Positions 42,088-51,579 are shown, numbered from the stretch's first letter. The stretch: DNA of 63,045 bases from an uncultured bacterium (GCA_934875675.1 CAKXIK010000008.1:1-63045); one strand, 5' to 3'. A program made the numbers and translations. The notes: a model not told the origin generated them from the sequence alone.

Positions 42088-43089
42088 ATGAAGAGTATCC
42101 TTGTAGGCGCAGATGTAATTTGGCAGGTTTATCCGTCTGACACATTAAAACAGCTGGAACAGTGTGCAGGGTTGGATTCCTCGTTTGTAATCAATGCAGA
42201 AAACTGGAAAAATTATACGAAGCAAATGCAGGAGGCAGAACTCATTTTCTCCACTTGGGGAATGGTGGAATTTACGAAGGAAGAAATCCGCGAGTATCTG
42301 CCAAATCTCAAGGCAGTATATTACGCGGCAGGTTCGGTTCAGTATTTTGCACGGCCGTTTTTGGAATGTGGTGTGCGGGTGTTCAGCGCATGGGCTGCCA
42401 ATGCGGTTCCAGTGGCAGAGTTTACATTGGCTCAGATTGTTCTGGCAAACACTGGATATTTTCAGGCGGCAAAGTATCACAGCAAGGGTGATACAGAACT
42501 TTCTTATCCGTATGCTCATCGTTTTCCCGGCAATTATGGCTGCAAAATCGGTATTCTGGGAGCGGGGCAGATTGGTACGCTTGTCATCAACATGATGAAA
42601 AACTATCATCTTGAAACGCTTGTTTTTGACCCATTCCTTTCTGATGAGCGCGCCGCACAGCTTGGCGTGACAAAAGCCTCGCTGGAGAAAATTTTTGCAG
42701 AATGTCAGACGATTTCCAATCACCTTGCGAACAATGAGCAGACGGTCGGAATGCTGAACTATGATCGCTGCTTTTCCCGCATGAAGGATACCGCAACCTT
42801 TATCAACACAGGGCGCGGTGCGCAGGTGGTGGAGGCGGATCTGGTGCGTGCGCTGCAGGAAAAGCCTGACGCAACTGCCCTGCTCGATGTCACCTTCCCC
42901 GAACCGCCCGAAAAAGGTCATCCGTTCTATTCCATGCCAAACGTGCTGCTGACTCCTCATATTGCGGGCAGCAAGGGAGATGAAGTGCAGCGTATGTCGC
43001 TGTTTATGCTGCAGGAATACGAGCGTGTCACTTCCGGCGTAGCCCCTCTTTACGAAGTGACCACTGAAATGCTTGCACATATGGCATAA
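42088..43089 (+). CDS. D-isomer-specific 2-hydroxyacid dehydrogenase family protein
   Basis: The product has 333 residues from the ATG at 42088, 8 bases behind AGGAG. The NAD-binding fold is GILGAGQIGTLV near 155. The catalytic triad regions are INTGRGAQVVEADLV (near the Arg), LDVTFPEPP (Glu) and LLTPHIAGS (His). It should reduce or oxidise a 2-keto/2-hydroxy acid or a related lactol. It ends the operon and converges with the methyltransferase gene, with only 8 bases between the stop codons. Confidence 0.93.
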   Translation: MKSILVGADVIWQVYPSDTLKQLEQCAGLDSSFVINAENWKNYTKQMQEAELIFSTWGMVEFTKEEIREYLPNLKAVYYAAGSVQYFARPFLECGVRVFSAWAANAVPVAEFTLAQIVLANTGYFQAAKYHSKGDTELSYPYAHRFPGNYGCKIGILGAGQIGTLVINMMKNYHLETLVFDPFLSDERAAQLGVTKASLEKIFAECQTISNHLANNEQTVGMLNYDRCFSRMKDTATFINTGRGAQVVEADLVRALQEKPDATALLDVTFPEPPEKGHPFYSMPNVLLTPHIAGSKGDEVQRMSLFMLQEYERVTSGVAPLYEVTTEMLAHMA

Positions 43090-43097
43090 CACGAAGT

Positions 43098-43886
43098 TCA
43101 GGTTCTTTGAGTGGGAAGTTGTACGCTCCTTTTTGCGGCGCAGAACGAAATCCATTGCGGCAGAGCGGCATAAGGATTTTTGTTCCAATCCGATTTTTCG
43201 TCCCATTCCTCCGGTTGCCACCACGTCGCGCCCAGGGTGCTGCGGTTGGCAAAAAGCTCGTCCATGTGTGTGATGGTGAAGCCGCTTCCAATCAGAGAAT
43301 TGACAAAGTCCTGAACGCGCCAGTCGTTATCGCGCGTGTCATCGTAGCGCTTTTTGATTCGAAGCTGATTGGTTTCATCATCAAACGGACGGTTGAACGG
43401 ATGGGTTTCAAAGAAAATGTAACAGCCGTTGTCCTTGAGCACCCGGCAAAACTGACGGTGCATGGTCGGCAGGTCGCAAATCCAGGTATGAACTCCGTTG
43501 GAGGTATAGACCAAATCAAAACTGCTGTTTGGTAATCCATTCAGCTCCATAGAATCGCAGACATGAAAGGTGAGATTCCAACCTTCCTGTTCTGCGATTT
43601 TTTTTGCATTTTGCAGCTGCCGTTCTGCAATATCGCAGGAGGTGACGTCTGCGCCAAGCAAAAAAAACGCAAATGCCGCCAGATTGTCGCCGCTTGACGG
43701 TACGCAAACCTTTTTGCCGTGCAGATCCGGAAAATTGGCATCGATGCACCTCCACACCTCCCGCGGAAAAACACGGGTAGGGTCTGATTTGAGCAGATTC
43801 AGCGTTTCGGGGCTGCCGTATTCCATGGCAAAATAGTCATCCGAGCAGGCATTCCAACTGTCTTTGACAGAATCATTGATTTTCAT
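43098..43886 (-). CDS. Class I SAM-dependent methyltransferase
   Basis: The product has 262 residues, with AAAGGGAC before the ATG. The SAM fold is recognisable: KKVCVPSSGDNLAAFAFFLLGADVTSCDIAERQL (motif I and the acidic residue of strand 2), HVCDSMELNGLPNSSFDLVYTSNG (motif II to III) and FCRVLKDNGCYIFF. The glycine-rich loop is PSSGDN rather than GxGxG. The target is unknown; the N-terminus SVKDSWNACSDDYF resembles small-molecule methyltransferases. Its upstream region shares a 25-bp element with the DegT aminotransferase gene. Confidence 0.9.
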   Translation of the reverse strand: MKINDSVKDSWNACSDDYFAMEYGSPETLNLLKSDPTRVFPREVWRCIDANFPDLHGKKVCVPSSGDNLAAFAFFLLGADVTSCDIAERQLQNAKKIAEQEGWNLTFHVCDSMELNGLPNSSFDLVYTSNGVHTWICDLPTMHRQFCRVLKDNGCYIFFETHPFNRPFDDETNQLRIKKRYDDTRDNDWRVQDFVNSLIGSGFTITHMDELFANRSTLGATWWQPEEWDEKSDWNKNPYAALPQWISFCAAKRSVQLPTQRT

Positions 43887-43964
43887 AACATTGTCCCTTT
43901 CTTTATAACGCGGCAGTGAAAAATGTAAAGTGCTATAAAATCTGCAGAAGCATGCGTTTTGCGG

Positions 43965-44005
43965 TTTCCGAAAATTTTATCTACCGTTTCAATAAAAATT
44001 AATAT
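43965..44005 (-). promoter_or_regulatory. Element shared with the DegT gene upstream region
   Basis: The 25 bases at 43965-43989 match 29401-29424 except for one inserted A and one substitution, with weaker similarity to about 44005. On the reverse strand the core contains GATAAAAT, a possible -10 box, and the element begins about 80 bases before the methyltransferase start. Confidence 0.5.
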
Positions 44006-44040
44006 TGGTACTACTATAGCAAATTCCGAAAGTAAAATCA

Positions 44041-44087
44041 AACAGCGGACAAATACGAGAATCATCTCTGCGTATTTGTCCGCTGTT
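44041..44087 (-). terminator. Perfect 17-bp hairpin, likely terminator of the sensor operon
   Basis: AACAGCGGACAAATACG (44041-44057) is the exact reverse complement of 44071-44087. On the reverse strand it is followed by TGATTTTAC, a weak T tract. It lies 80 bases after the anchored binding-protein gene. Confidence 0.7.
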
Positions 44088-44165
44088 CTGATCGCAGGCT
44101 CAATTGAAAAACGATGATTTATCCGCTTTTGAAGCTTTTTATCAGTTGCCAAAGGCGTGTTTCGG

Positions 44166-45212
44166 TCAGTTAGATTCCGGAGAATCAGCGGGAGAACTTC
44201 CTGAATCAAACGATTGGTTATCAAGCCGGAAGGGAATAATCAACTGTTGAATTTCGGCATTCATCAAATAATCCCGGTGTACCACCACACTGTCCGTATA
44301 AGTGATGGCATCCACAGATTGGCGGTTGAGCAGTTTTACCGTGTTTGCAACACTGAGATATCCCATGCTGAAGGGATTTTGCACCACGCATGCGCGGATG
44401 GTTCCATTTTCCAGAAATTGAATCTGTTTCTCGGAGCTGTCGCACACAACCAGAGGAATTTGGTCGGCAAGCCCAAGTTCATTCAAAGCAGCAGCAATCC
44501 CCAGTGCAGAGCTTTCATTCAGCCCGACCATGCATTTGATTTCAGGATGTTCCTGCAGCATACGGATGGTAAGCTGCTTAGCATATACCTCGAATCCGTT
44601 GCAATAAGAAAGGGCAGCCATGCGGGAGGAGGCATTCGGTGTGTTGTCCAGCAATCCGTCCAGCCGCTGTGCGGCGGTAGAGGTTCCTTCAACGTGTGAA
44701 ATAACGCCGAAAGCATTTTCACTGCCGGCTTCTTCTTGCAGCAAACCGGCAAGCTTCTTGCCCATTTCATAGTTATCAGTACCAACAAATGCACGGCGCC
44801 CATCAAAATTAACGTCACTGTCCAGTGTAACAAGCAAAATGCCGGCATCGGTTGCTTCTTTGCACACGGGGGTCATTTTTTCATAATCACATGCGGCAAG
44901 TATAATTGCATCCGGCTTTTTGGCAATTGCCTCGCGCACCAGTTCAATCTGTCGTTCCAGATCACTTTCGGAATCCGGTGCATTGATTTCACAATTGACA
45001 CCGAATTCTGTCTCTGCTGCATCGATTCCCTGACTTACAACGCGCCAAAACGTGGGAGGCTGATGATACGCTTTTAGAATCACTTGAATTTGATAGGGTT
45101 GCCGAGAAGGAGAAGTGTTGCTCTTATTGCTCTCATTCCACCAAAAGGCAGAAAATAAAAGAACACAAAGTGAAATACAGCCCAAAAGCACGAAATAATG
45201 AAGCTTACGCAT
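44166..45212 (-). CDS. Membrane-anchored sugar-binding protein, probable sensor partner
   Basis: The product has 348 residues from the ATG at 45212, behind AAGGAGG; it overlaps the kinase gene by 8 bases. Residues 5-25 form an uncleaved-looking hydrophobic anchor without a proper lipobox. The rest is a type I periplasmic-binding fold (RbsB/XylF-like): KKPDAIILAACDYE, ILLVTLDSDV, FVGTDNYEMGKKLAGLL, and VVQNPFSMGYLSVANTV. Because it is encoded with a kinase and regulator, apart from the transporter, it likely presents sugar to the kinase, as XylFII does with LytS in clostridia. That role is inference. Confidence 0.88.
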   Translation of the reverse strand: MRKLHYFVLLGCISLCVLLFSAFWWNESNKSNTSPSRQPYQIQVILKAYHQPPTFWRVVSQGIDAAETEFGVNCEINAPDSESDLERQIELVREAIAKKPDAIILAACDYEKMTPVCKEATDAGILLVTLDSDVNFDGRRAFVGTDNYEMGKKLAGLLQEEAGSENAFGVISHVEGTSTAAQRLDGLLDNTPNASSRMAALSYCNGFEVYAKQLTIRMLQEHPEIKCMVGLNESSALGIAAALNELGLADQIPLVVCDSSEKQIQFLENGTIRACVVQNPFSMGYLSVANTVKLLNRQSVDAITYTDSVVVHRDYLMNAEIQQLIIPFRLDNQSFDSGSSPADSPESN

Positions 45213-47031
45213 CGTTTTTTTCGCCTCCTTCCCCCTCATCATTCCGCACGACCGGTAAACGGATTTCCACACGAGTTCCGGTTCCGGGAACGCTGAAGTA
45301 AAACAGACCGTAGGTCTCTCCGTAACAAAGCTGAATGCGGTTGTGTACGTTCGTCACACCAATACCGCGGTGACTGTTTTCGTCAACGGAAAACATCTTT
45401 TTGAGCTGTTCTTCATTCATTCCAACGCCGTTATCGCTTACCGTCAGAATTAAGGTCCCGTCTTTTTCCAGTGCGCCGATGCGGATGACACCATCCTGCG
45501 GGCTCGGTTTGATTCCGTGATAGAGCGCATTTTCCACAATCGGCTGTAAAATCAGCTTTGGAACCGTAAAATCAAGAAATTTTTCGTCCACTTCCATCGT
45601 GTATTTGAGCTTGTCGCCGTAGCGGAACATTTGAATGGTCAGATAGCTTTGGATGTTCTCAATCTCATTGCGCAGCGTCACATAGGTTTCGCCGCGGCTG
45701 ATACTAGTGCGGAACAACTTTGCCAGAGCAGCGGTCACTTCGGTGACTTCTTCATTTTTTCCTCCTGCTGCCAGCCAGATGATTGTATCCAACGTATTGT
45801 AAAGAAAATGCGGGTTAATCTGCGCTTGCAGCGCCCGGATTTCACTGGTGCGTTTCGCCTGTTCGTTGGCGACCGTTTCCTCCATCAACCCGCCGATTCG
45901 GGCAATCATTGTGTTAAAGGTTTTTCCCAGATGACCGATTTCATTGTTGATTTGTGTATTTGCCTGCACATTAAGGTCGCCATCTTCTACGCGGTGCATG
46001 GTGTTCTCCAATTGCTTAACCGGCTTGGTGATAGATTTTGAGATGAGTACTGCCGCGGCGCTTGCAAGCAGCAGACTAATTCCCCCCAGTGTGAAGTAAA
46101 AATTAATCATCTGTGTGCGGTCATGAATCAACTCGCTGCCATTGATGACACCTACTGTAGTCCAGCCGGTCAATTCAGAGGTGGTTTTGGTGTAGATTTT
46201 GTTTTCGGTTGTGCGCAGTACCGCAGAATCCATTTTAAGAATGTCTTCCAAGGGGTCTACTTTGATGCCGGAGTAAATTAACTGCTGCTGCGGATGATAA
46301 ATCAAATTGCCATCACGGTCGATAATGTAGGTATAACCGTTTTTGCCAAGCTGCGCTTTTTCGCAGATTTCGCCAATTGCATAAAAGTTCAAATCTATTA
46401 CCATCACGCCGGTTACCTGACCTGTGCTTCGGTCAATTACCGCCCGGGAAACGGAGATTACCCACCGGTATTCTCCGTTGACAAGGTTCTGCACATGCGG
46501 CGGTGAAACGAGGATATTGTCCTTATAAGAAAGCGGCTTCAAAAACCAGTCAGTCAGATTGTACTGAGAGTCTGGATTGGCCTGTTTTTTCAAATCGCTG
46601 AATAAGACGTCATGATATTTGGAGATGACTGCAATATTTGTAATTTCGCTGCGAGTCCCGGCTACGATATTCATATGTTGTGCAGCCGCTTCCCGTAAAG
46701 ATTGCAGATTTTGCTTTTCGTCCTCAGAAAGTTTGCCGCCACGGCAAGAGTCGTAAAGCTGAAGTACCGCCTGCACATCTTTGTTATTGCACACAACAGC
46801 GGACATGCTCTTGATGTTATCAATGTAGGAGTCGATACCGGCATTGATTTCGGAAATCAGATTTTGGGTGTAATTAATCGAGAGACCCTCGGAATTCTTA
46901 ATGGAAAAAGAGTAGGAGAGAATTGAAACCAAAAGAATAACAAGGGAGATCAGCAGAACAAAATAGAGCAGAATACTGGTCCCGATGCTGAAAAAGCGAC
47001 GATTCAGCTTTTTTTTCCAGATAGCGTTCAC
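45205..47031 (-). CDS. YesM-like sensor histidine kinase
   Basis: The product has 608 residues. A first span at about 17-39 and a second at about 293-315 enclose a Cache-type sensor domain. A HAMP linker follows (KSITKPVKQLENTMHRVEDGDL), then the His_kinase domain with the phospho-accepting His408 in INPHFLYNTLDTIIWL, and an ATPase domain with NALYHGIKP and VSDNGVGM. Kinases of this LytS/YesM group pair with AraC-type regulators to control sugar uptake. It overlaps the regulator gene by 4 bases and the binding-protein gene by 8. Confidence 0.95.
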   Translation of the reverse strand: MNAIWKKKLNRRFFSIGTSILLYFVLLISLVILLVSILSYSFSIKNSEGLSINYTQNLISEINAGIDSYIDNIKSMSAVVCNNKDVQAVLQLYDSCRGGKLSEDEKQNLQSLREAAAQHMNIVAGTRSEITNIAVISKYHDVLFSDLKKQANPDSQYNLTDWFLKPLSYKDNILVSPPHVQNLVNGEYRWVISVSRAVIDRSTGQVTGVMVIDLNFYAIGEICEKAQLGKNGYTYIIDRDGNLIYHPQQQLIYSGIKVDPLEDILKMDSAVLRTTENKIYTKTTSELTGWTTVGVINGSELIHDRTQMINFYFTLGGISLLLASAAAVLISKSITKPVKQLENTMHRVEDGDLNVQANTQINNEIGHLGKTFNTMIARIGGLMEETVANEQAKRTSEIRALQAQINPHFLYNTLDTIIWLAAGGKNEEVTEVTAALAKLFRTSISRGETYVTLRNEIENIQSYLTIQMFRYGDKLKYTMEVDEKFLDFTVPKLILQPIVENALYHGIKPSPQDGVIRIGALEKDGTLILTVSDNGVGMNEEQLKKMFSVDENSHRGIGVTNVHNRIQLCYGETYGLFYFSVPGTGTRVEIRLPVVRNDEGEGGEKNDA

Positions 47032-48638
47032 AGTTGCGCCTGCCCTTCTGCCAAAGGAACTTCGCGGCTTTGAATGCGGTATTCACGCGGGGTCATGCCG
47101 ATGATCCGTTTAAAGGTAATAGAAAAATAATGCGGATCCGCAAAACCCACCGCTTCCGCAATTTCTGCGGTGCGCTGCTCCGTTGCCCGCAGCAGCTGCT
47201 TTGCCTTGTCGATGCGCACCTGCGTTAAATATTCCACAAATGTGCTTCCTGTTCCTGCTTTAAAAATAGCGGAAAAATAGCTGATGCTGATGGAAAATTC
47301 CTCCTTGATGGTGTTTAACGAAAGCGTTTCATCATTGTAATGTGCATGAATATATGCCTGTGCTTTTCGGACGCGAAGAGCGGCATCATCGGCACTGGCA
47401 AGCTCAAAATCATCCAGTGCAGTGTCACACAGTGCAGAAAACATTTTGTGTAGCTCGGGCAGGGAAGAAACCTGATAAAAATTCGCATTTTCCCATGCAG
47501 ACCGCAGCTTTTCCAGATTTTCGCGCGAAAGAAATTCACCCATCAGATCAATCAGCTGCAACACCAGCCTTTGCGCAATGCGCAGGCACTGATCATAGGG
47601 AACGCGGCACTGCATCAATTTTTGAAACAGGCGATCAGAAACCGCATACACCTCGCTGCGTTTTCCACTCCGCACGGCTTGTGCGAACTCCTTTTGAAGG
47701 GTATCGATATCAATTCCGTCGGCGGGCCGAGCCGCAACATCTTCAAATCGAATGCAGGGAATGGAGCCGTAAAAAAAGCGATAATGCAACGCCAGAACGG
47801 CTTGTAGATAGGAGTTGTGCAGCAGCAGCGTGGAATCAACGGTGCCTCCGATTCCACAGGTTGCCTCTGTATCCAGCTTGCGGCATGCCTCCGAAATCTC
47901 TGCAGACAGGGCTGCCGAAGCGAGCCCAAGAGCCCGCGCACTTTCGCCGTTGAGAATGATGCAGAAGGTATCCCGAACCGGCAGACAGCGCACGGTTTCG
48001 GAATGTTTAAGCGCCAGTTCTGCGGCAATATTTTCAAGCCCGTAGCGCAGCAGTTCATGGTTGCGGCTTTGCTCTGCCGTTACAGCAGGCTGCAAATTTA
48101 AATCCGCTGCCATCACCGTCCAGTAATTTCCGGTTGCGTGAATCTGGTGAACCCGCAAATTTTCCTCCACTGTTCCCGCATCCAGCTGTGTGGTCAGCAA
48201 ATTGGAAAAGAACCGGTCACAAGCGAGCAAATCTGCTTTGTCAAGTTCCTTAATGCGTCGCTCATCCAGAACCTCACGCAGTTTTCCGCCAAGCTGGCGC
48301 AAATTTGCCGGTGTAATCGGTTTGAGAACGTAATCAAAAACCTTGAGCTTGATTGCCTTGTGTGCATAGGCAAAATCGTCATATCCGGTGAGGATGACCA
48401 CCAGTGCGCCCGGTGCATGATCTGCAAGATATTCCGCCAGTCCGATGCCGTCCACAAAAGGCATGTTGATATCAGTAATTACGGCGTCGGGCAAAAATCC
48501 CTGTTCAATCCGATCAATTGCCTGCTGGCCGTGTGCACAAGAAACGGGTGGATGAAAACCTAAAGATTTCCAGTCTATGGTATTTGTCATGGCATCTAAA
48601 ACCATAGGCTCGTCCTCGACAAGCATCATTTTATACAT
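47028..48638 (-). CDS. YesN-like response regulator with AraC DNA-binding domain
   Basis: The product has 536 residues from the ATG at 48638, 9 bases behind AAAGGAG. The receiver domain covers 1-125 with acidic pair VEDE, phospho-accepting Asp56 in ITDINMPF, and the Lys in YVLKPITP. A long middle region links to the C-terminal AraC domain (about 435-536): LSLNTIKEEFSISISYFSAIFK and IAEAVGFADPHYFSITFKRIIGMTPREYR. It is divergent from the RbsA-type transporter operon, its likely target. Confidence 0.95.
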   Translation of the reverse strand: MYKMMLVEDEPMVLDAMTNTIDWKSLGFHPPVSCAHGQQAIDRIEQGFLPDAVITDINMPFVDGIGLAEYLADHAPGALVVILTGYDDFAYAHKAIKLKVFDYVLKPITPANLRQLGGKLREVLDERRIKELDKADLLACDRFFSNLLTTQLDAGTVEENLRVHQIHATGNYWTVMAADLNLQPAVTAEQSRNHELLRYGLENIAAELALKHSETVRCLPVRDTFCIILNGESARALGLASAALSAEISEACRKLDTEATCGIGGTVDSTLLLHNSYLQAVLALHYRFFYGSIPCIRFEDVAARPADGIDIDTLQKEFAQAVRSGKRSEVYAVSDRLFQKLMQCRVPYDQCLRIAQRLVLQLIDLMGEFLSRENLEKLRSAWENANFYQVSSLPELHKMFSALCDTALDDFELASADDAALRVRKAQAYIHAHYNDETLSLNTIKEEFSISISYFSAIFKAGTGSTFVEYLTQVRIDKAKQLLRATEQRTAEIAEAVGFADPHYFSITFKRIIGMTPREYRIQSREVPLAEGQAQL

Positions 48639-48712
48639 GGAAAGCCACTCCTTTGCACAAGAAATTACTGTTTTACCCAGTATAGCACAAAACAAAAAAG
48701 TATCCTATATAC

Positions 48713-48761
48713 TTTCAAAAATAATAAAAAAATTGTAGATTGTTCTATCTCATTTTTGAAA
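48713..48761. repeat. Inverted repeat between the sensor and transporter operons
   Basis: TTTCAAAAAT (48713-48722) and ATTTTTGAAA (48752-48761) are exact inverted copies 29 bases apart. They lie upstream of both the response-regulator gene and the transporter operon, a fitting place for the YesN-like regulator. Confidence 0.5.
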
Positions 48762-48811
48762 ACTTACAAAAAAGACAGTTGAATTTTAACCTTTTTACAG
48801 AAAATATTCAA

Positions 48812-48840
48812 TAGGCAATTGATTCATCATACGATATAAT
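48812..48840 (+). promoter_or_regulatory. Probable promoter of the RbsA-type operon
   Basis: A consensus TATAAT (48835-48840) is preceded 17 bases upstream only by TAGGCA, a poor -35 box, which fits a promoter that needs an activator. On the reverse strand a TATACT (48684-48679) with TAGGAT upstream may serve the regulator gene. The intergenic region 48639-48990 has no gene. Confidence 0.55.
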
Positions 48841-48990
48841 GAAATCACAGAAAAACAGAGGCGGCAAAAAAATAAGATGTATCTGCATTGTGGCGGCACT
48901 GAAATATATCACAAATTTGGGCTTTCGGTGTCGGCCGAAACGGTTTCGTAATCCTAATTGGCCGCTTTTTAAAAGGACAGAGGTGATTTT

Positions 48991-50508
48991 GTGAACCAGA
49001 CTTCCGTATCGCAGACTCCTGTGATTTTAAAGATGGAAGGCATTGACAAACGGTTTCAGGGCGTGCAAGCACTGAAAAAATGTCATCTGGAACTTAACCG
49101 AGGAGAGATTCATGCCCTTGTTGGTGAAAATGGCGCAGGAAAATCAACCATGATGAAGGTTCTTACAGGCATTTTTCAACCGGACGAAGGTACCGTCACT
49201 TACAACGGTGAGCAGGTTCAGTTCAAAAATCCAAAAGAGGCACAGACGGCAGGAATTTCTATTGTGCATCAGGAACTGAATTTGATGAACCATTTGACGG
49301 CGGCGCAAAACATTTTCATCGGGCGGGAGAGCAAGGGCTTTTTCCTGAACGACAAGGAAATTAATGACGAAACGCAAAAGCTGTTCGATCAGCTGCGGCT
49401 CACGATTAAACCGACCGACAAGGTTGGCAAGCTGACGGTTGGCAAGCAGCAGATGGTGGAAATTTCCAAAGCAATTTCATATGATTCCTCGGTATTGATT
49501 TTGGATGAACCAACTGCCGCCTTAACTGAAACCGAGGTTAATGAGTTGTTTGCAACCATGCGGCATCTCAAGGAAAAGGGCGTTACCATGGTTTACATTT
49601 CTCACCGGATGGATGAGATTATGGAAATTACAGATCGCATTACTGTCATGCGCGACGGAGAATACATCAAGACGCTGAACACACCGGAAACCTCGCTCGA
49701 CGAAATTATTCAGGCGATGGTTGGCAGAACCATCTATGAAGAGCCAAAAACCTGTTCCGCGGTTGCAGAGGATGCGCCGGTCGTATTGGAAGTGAAAAAT
49801 CTTTCCTCGCCGGAGGTTAAGAATGTGTCGTTTCAGCTGCACAAGGGAGAGATTCTCGGCTTTGCAGGGCTGATGGGTGCCGGAAGAACCGAAACCGCAC
49901 GCTTGATTTTCGGTGCAGACCCCATGACGGGCGGAACGATTCTGCGCAATGGAAAGGAAATCAAGATCAAAACCCCGACCGATGCCGTTCAGGCAGGAAT
50001 CGGGTATCTCTCGGAAGATCGTCGGAGATACGGGCTTGCTACAGGGCTTTCCGTTTCGGCAAATACAATTCTCGCGGACATGAAGAGCTTTTGCAGCAAG
50101 GGCTTTATCAATGACAAAAAAATCAACGAGACGACGCAGCGGTATATTGAGCGCATCAACATCAAAACGCCGTCTACGGCACAGTTGATCCGCAATCTCT
50201 CCGGAGGAAATCAGCAAAAGGTGATTATTGCAAAATGGCTGGTACGCGACTGTGACGTATTGATTTTTGATGAACCGACACGAGGAATTGATGTCGGCGC
50301 AAAGAGTGAAATCTACAAGTTGATGACAGAGCTGGCTGAAGAGGGAAAATCGATCATTATGATCAGCTCCGAACTGCAGGAGGTGCTCCGGATGAGCGAC
50401 CGTGTTGCCTGTATGTGTGAAGGCCGTCTGACCAAGATTTTGGATATTCAGGATGCCTCACAGGAAACCATTATGAAATATGCAACCCAACGCGGCGGAT
50501 GCCAATAA
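48991..50508 (+). CDS. Sugar ABC transporter ATP-binding protein (RbsA/MglA type)
   Basis: The product has 505 residues and starts at GTG behind AGAGGTGA. Two ATPase halves are typical of this group. The first has Walker A GENGAGKSTMMKVL, signature LTVGKQQMVEISKA and Walker B VLILDEPTAAL. The second has the modified Walker A GLMGAGRTETARLI, signature LSGGNQQKVIIAKW and LIFDEPTRGIDVGAK. It powers uptake of a monosaccharide with the permease and binding protein that follow. The sugar is not identifiable from this subunit. Confidence 0.96.
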   Translation: MNQTSVSQTPVILKMEGIDKRFQGVQALKKCHLELNRGEIHALVGENGAGKSTMMKVLTGIFQPDEGTVTYNGEQVQFKNPKEAQTAGISIVHQELNLMNHLTAAQNIFIGRESKGFFLNDKEINDETQKLFDQLRLTIKPTDKVGKLTVGKQQMVEISKAISYDSSVLILDEPTAALTETEVNELFATMRHLKEKGVTMVYISHRMDEIMEITDRITVMRDGEYIKTLNTPETSLDEIIQAMVGRTIYEEPKTCSAVAEDAPVVLEVKNLSSPEVKNVSFQLHKGEILGFAGLMGAGRTETARLIFGADPMTGGTILRNGKEIKIKTPTDAVQAGIGYLSEDRRRYGLATGLSVSANTILADMKSFCSKGFINDKKINETTQRYIERINIKTPSTAQLIRNLSGGNQQKVIIAKWLVRDCDVLIFDEPTRGIDVGAKSEIYKLMTELAEEGKSIIMISSELQEVLRMSDRVACMCEGRLTKILDIQDASQETIMKYATQRGGCQ

Positions 50509-50540
50509 AATTCCCGATTCGGTGAAAGGAATGATTATCA

Positions 50541-51503
50541 ATGAATAAAAAACTTAATTTGCAGCGGTTGCTTGCACCCGCTGCACTGATAATTCTGTAT
50601 ATTTTCTTTGCAGTATTCGGCAAAAACTTTTTCTCCAAGGATACGCTGGTCAGTATTCTGGATAGTACTTATTACATCGGGCTGATGGCGTTCGGTATCA
50701 CTTTTGTTATCATTACCGGCGGAATCGATCTTTCAATCGGTACCAATATGATGATGAGTGCTCTGCTCGGCGGCTATTTTTACACACTCGGAATCAATAT
50801 CTGGATTTGTTTGGTGCTGGTGGTCATCATTGCAACGTTGGTTGGTCTGGTCAACGGTATTTTAATTGCAAAGCTAAATCTGCCTCCGTTTATCGCAACG
50901 CTGGGCATGATGATGATGACGCAGGGAATTGGTTCGATCGTGACCAAAGTGCAAACGATGCGCTATCCTTCGGGATTTGACGCCGACGGTGCCTACAAAG
51001 CAGTCTTTTACAAAACGGGAACGGGATTCCCGACCGGCATCATTTTTATGCTGGTACTGTTTGTTGTAGCAATTATTCTGCTGAATAAAACACGATTTGG
51101 TCGTTACACCTATGCGCTTGGCTCCAACGAAGAGGCGGCTCGCCTTTCGGGTGTGAATACAAAAAAATGGAAGATTCTTGTCTATGCAGTTTGCGGTATG
51201 TTCTGCGGTTTTGCAGCCATTGTTTACGCCGCAACCTACACCTCCATCATTCCAGGAACCGGCAACGGACAGGAAATGAATGCAATCGCAGCCGTTATTA
51301 TTGGCGGAACCTCGATGGCAGGCGGAGTTGGTACCATGAGTGGCACCTTGATTGGCGCATTCCTGATGAGCGTGCTCAAAACCGGGTTGATGTCCATGGG
51401 ATTGCAGGGGCATTTCCAGACGTTCTTTACAGGTCTTGTTGTTATCCTTGCGGTACTGCTGGATATTTACCGCAATAAGCGTGCAGCCAGTGTCAAAAAA
51501 TAA
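50541..51503 (+). CDS. Sugar ABC transporter permease (RbsC type)
   Basis: The product has 320 residues, with AAAGGAATGA before the ATG. It has eight to ten membrane spans. The family core GITFVIITGGIDLSIGT, GLVNGILIAKLNLPPFIATLGMM (family contact segment) and GRYTYALGSNEEAARLSGVN (the loop that meets RbsA) are clear. It is the single permease of the importer and works as a homodimer. It begins 32 bases after the ATPase gene. Confidence 0.96.
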   Translation: MNKKLNLQRLLAPAALIILYIFFAVFGKNFFSKDTLVSILDSTYYIGLMAFGITFVIITGGIDLSIGTNMMMSALLGGYFYTLGINIWICLVLVVIIATLVGLVNGILIAKLNLPPFIATLGMMMMTQGIGSIVTKVQTMRYPSGFDADGAYKAVFYKTGTGFPTGIIFMLVLFVVAIILLNKTRFGRYTYALGSNEEAARLSGVNTKKWKILVYAVCGMFCGFAAIVYAATYTSIIPGTGNGQEMNAIAAVIIGGTSMAGGVGTMSGTLIGAFLMSVLKTGLMSMGLQGHFQTFFTGLVVILAVLLDIYRNKRAASVKK

Positions 51504-51521
51504 GCGTTTTATTTGTTTCTT

Positions 51522-51541
51522 CCGGCGGGCAAGGTTGCCGG
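51522..51541 (+). other. Intercistronic hairpin before the binding-protein gene
   Basis: CCGGC (51522-51526) pairs with GCCGG (51537-51541) around a 10-base loop, with no T run afterwards. The other importer in the window also has a hairpin just before its binding-protein gene, which may raise the level of that subunit. Confidence 0.4.
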
Positions 51542-51579
51542 CCGTCAAAAATAATACAATAATCAGGAGGATGTTACCC

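Noticed and set aside
44041..44087. Mobile-element end or attachment site at the perfect 17-bp inverted repeat
   Set aside because: No transposase or flanking duplication is nearby; it sits 80 bases after a reverse gene, so a terminator is the simpler reading.
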